This document shows, piece by piece, positions 5,848 to 6,533 of a stretch of 6,533 bases of DNA. Made by a program: the position numbers and the translations under genes. The stretch is from an uncultured Pseudomonadota bacterium. GTDB taxonomy: Bacteria > Pseudomonadota > Gammaproteobacteria > Methylococcales > Methylomonadaceae. The notes beneath the pieces are model-generated. The model saw only the letters and a program-made list of their open reading frames with translations. It was not told the DNA's origin and did no database searches. Numbering within the stretch: position 1 is the stretch's first letter; every line of letters starts with the position of its first letter. The stretch spans positions 1-6,533 of the forward strand of contig CAIVBX010000047.1 of assembly GCA_903904275.1 (NCBI GenBank), in the 5' to 3' direction.

Positions 5848-6533
5848 TTATTTCAACTGAATTTCCAACCCGCCTGTTGCATTTGAATCTGCGACAGGAA
5901 CGATTTCAGAATGAATTGCACCATCTGTGCCTTTGTGTGAGAAAGGAATCACAGGATTACTAGCATCAAATGGAATCCCTGTCACAAAACCGCGTGGATC
6001 TACACTCGTTACAAACGCACCTGTTTTGCCCCATGCTTGTGTTGATGTATATGCACCAATCACCGCTGGACTACTCCAACCATCCGTTAAGGCTTTAAGT
6101 AATTTCGTTTTAACATCCCACTGCTTGTCACTGGATTTTGTTGTTTGATAAAGTGCTGCACCTTCTGTCCAATCTGGATAAACACCCGCCGCAACATTCT
6201 CTAAAGTTGGCGCGTAGCCATCAATTTTGATGTAACGCCAAGGGTCACCACCTGTACCATCGGCTTTAACAGACGTGTTACGGTCAACACTATTGAAAGC
6301 AATGCCCCAACGTTTCGCAAACCCCGACCCATCTACCACATTATTAAAACCGAGTGTATTTGTGCCGTTTTGCCAATCGATTAAAATTGTTGCCGCATCA
6401 GGAATGCTTTGCGGCGCTTTCACAATTGGTAATGACGCATCTTCAACAACAGCGGTATTTTTAACGGGAACAACAGGCGGAATTGCATTTGCAGTCGCGG
6501 GATAATTTAAAAATTTCGCATAAGACACCACAA
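5848..6533 (-). CDS. C-terminal part of a PstS-like periplasmic binding protein, start outside window
   Basis: The frame is open to the right edge. A GTG at 6531 is the first possible start in view, but the preceding partial codon is open and the sequence does not begin like a signal peptide, so this is probably the C-terminal 228 residues of a longer protein. Counting from the GTG, residues 95-116 (GGDPWRYIKID then GYAPTLENVAAG) resemble the YLKIDG-APTLENV motif I associate with PstS-like solute-binding domains (PBP-like family). A following aromatic stretch (VYPDWTEGAALYQ) fits the same domain. There are no cysteines, and Asn, Thr, Ala and Gly are frequent, as in exported proteins. It ends GGLEIQLK. 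It precedes modA by 79 bp on the same strand. The ligand is unknown: phosphate, another oxyanion, or a surface role are all possible. An unrelated exported protein cannot be excluded. Confidence 0.6.
   Translation of the reverse strand, partial: VVSYAKFLNYPATANAIPPVVPVKNTAVVEDASLPIVKAPQSIPDAATILIDWQNGTNTLGFNNVVDGSGFAKRWGIAFNSVDRNTSVKADGTGGDPWRYIKIDGYAPTLENVAAGVYPDWTEGAALYQTTKSSDKQWDVKTKLLKALTDGWSSPAVIGAYTSTQAWGKTGAFVTSVDPRGFVTGIPFDASNPVIPFSHKGTDGAIHSEIVPVADSNATGGLEIQLK

Noticed and set aside
1..6533. tRNA, rRNA, CRISPR arrays, insertion sequences or attachment sites
   Set aside because: I saw no regularly spaced repeats, transposase-like sequence, terminal inverted repeats with target duplications, or tRNA-like cloverleaf on either strand.

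Overview
The window looks like part of an AT-rich proteobacterial chromosome, most likely gammaproteobacterial. The evidence is a typical proteobacterial SelO, a molybdate transporter of the Azotobacter type (ModA with an AYA signal-peptidase site, then ModB and ModC), and compact gene packing with overlapping starts and stops. I cannot name a genus. No mobile element, tRNA, rRNA or CRISPR array is visible.

Left part, plus strand: an FRG-domain protein of accessory or defence-like character fills the first 1166 bases. Its real start codon appears to be cut by the left window edge by a single base. A 179-bp gap with two small inverted repeats follows. Next is a two-gene unit: a 102-residue protein that resembles DUF6156 from memory, overlapping by 11 bp the start of selO, a protein AMPylase with a pseudokinase fold. 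selO starts at a TTG codon.

Right part, minus strand: a molybdate ABC transporter operon reads leftwards in the order modA, modB, modC. There are 2 bp between modA and modB, and an ATGA stop/start overlap between modB and modC. modC converges on selO so tightly that the two stop codons share the palindrome TTAA (3233-3236), leaving no room for a terminator between them. Upstream of modA, a 79-bp gap carries a long imperfect inverted repeat (5801-5838), the best regulatory candidate in the window. It could be an oxyanion-responsive (ModE-like) operator or a transcript-end hairpin. Beyond it, also on the minus strand, lies the C-terminal part of an exported protein that resembles PstS-like periplasmic binding proteins; its start is outside the window.

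How the genes work together: ModA captures molybdate (or tungstate) in the periplasm, ModB forms the membrane channel and ModC drives uptake by ATP hydrolysis. The upstream binding-protein-like fragment might be a further solute-capture protein. The small protein and SelO are probably made from one transcript. The FRG protein appears unrelated. I do not see a clearly new multi-gene system. The features most worth checking are the modA upstream dyad, the small protein coupled to SelO, and the FRG protein's uncharacterised middle region.
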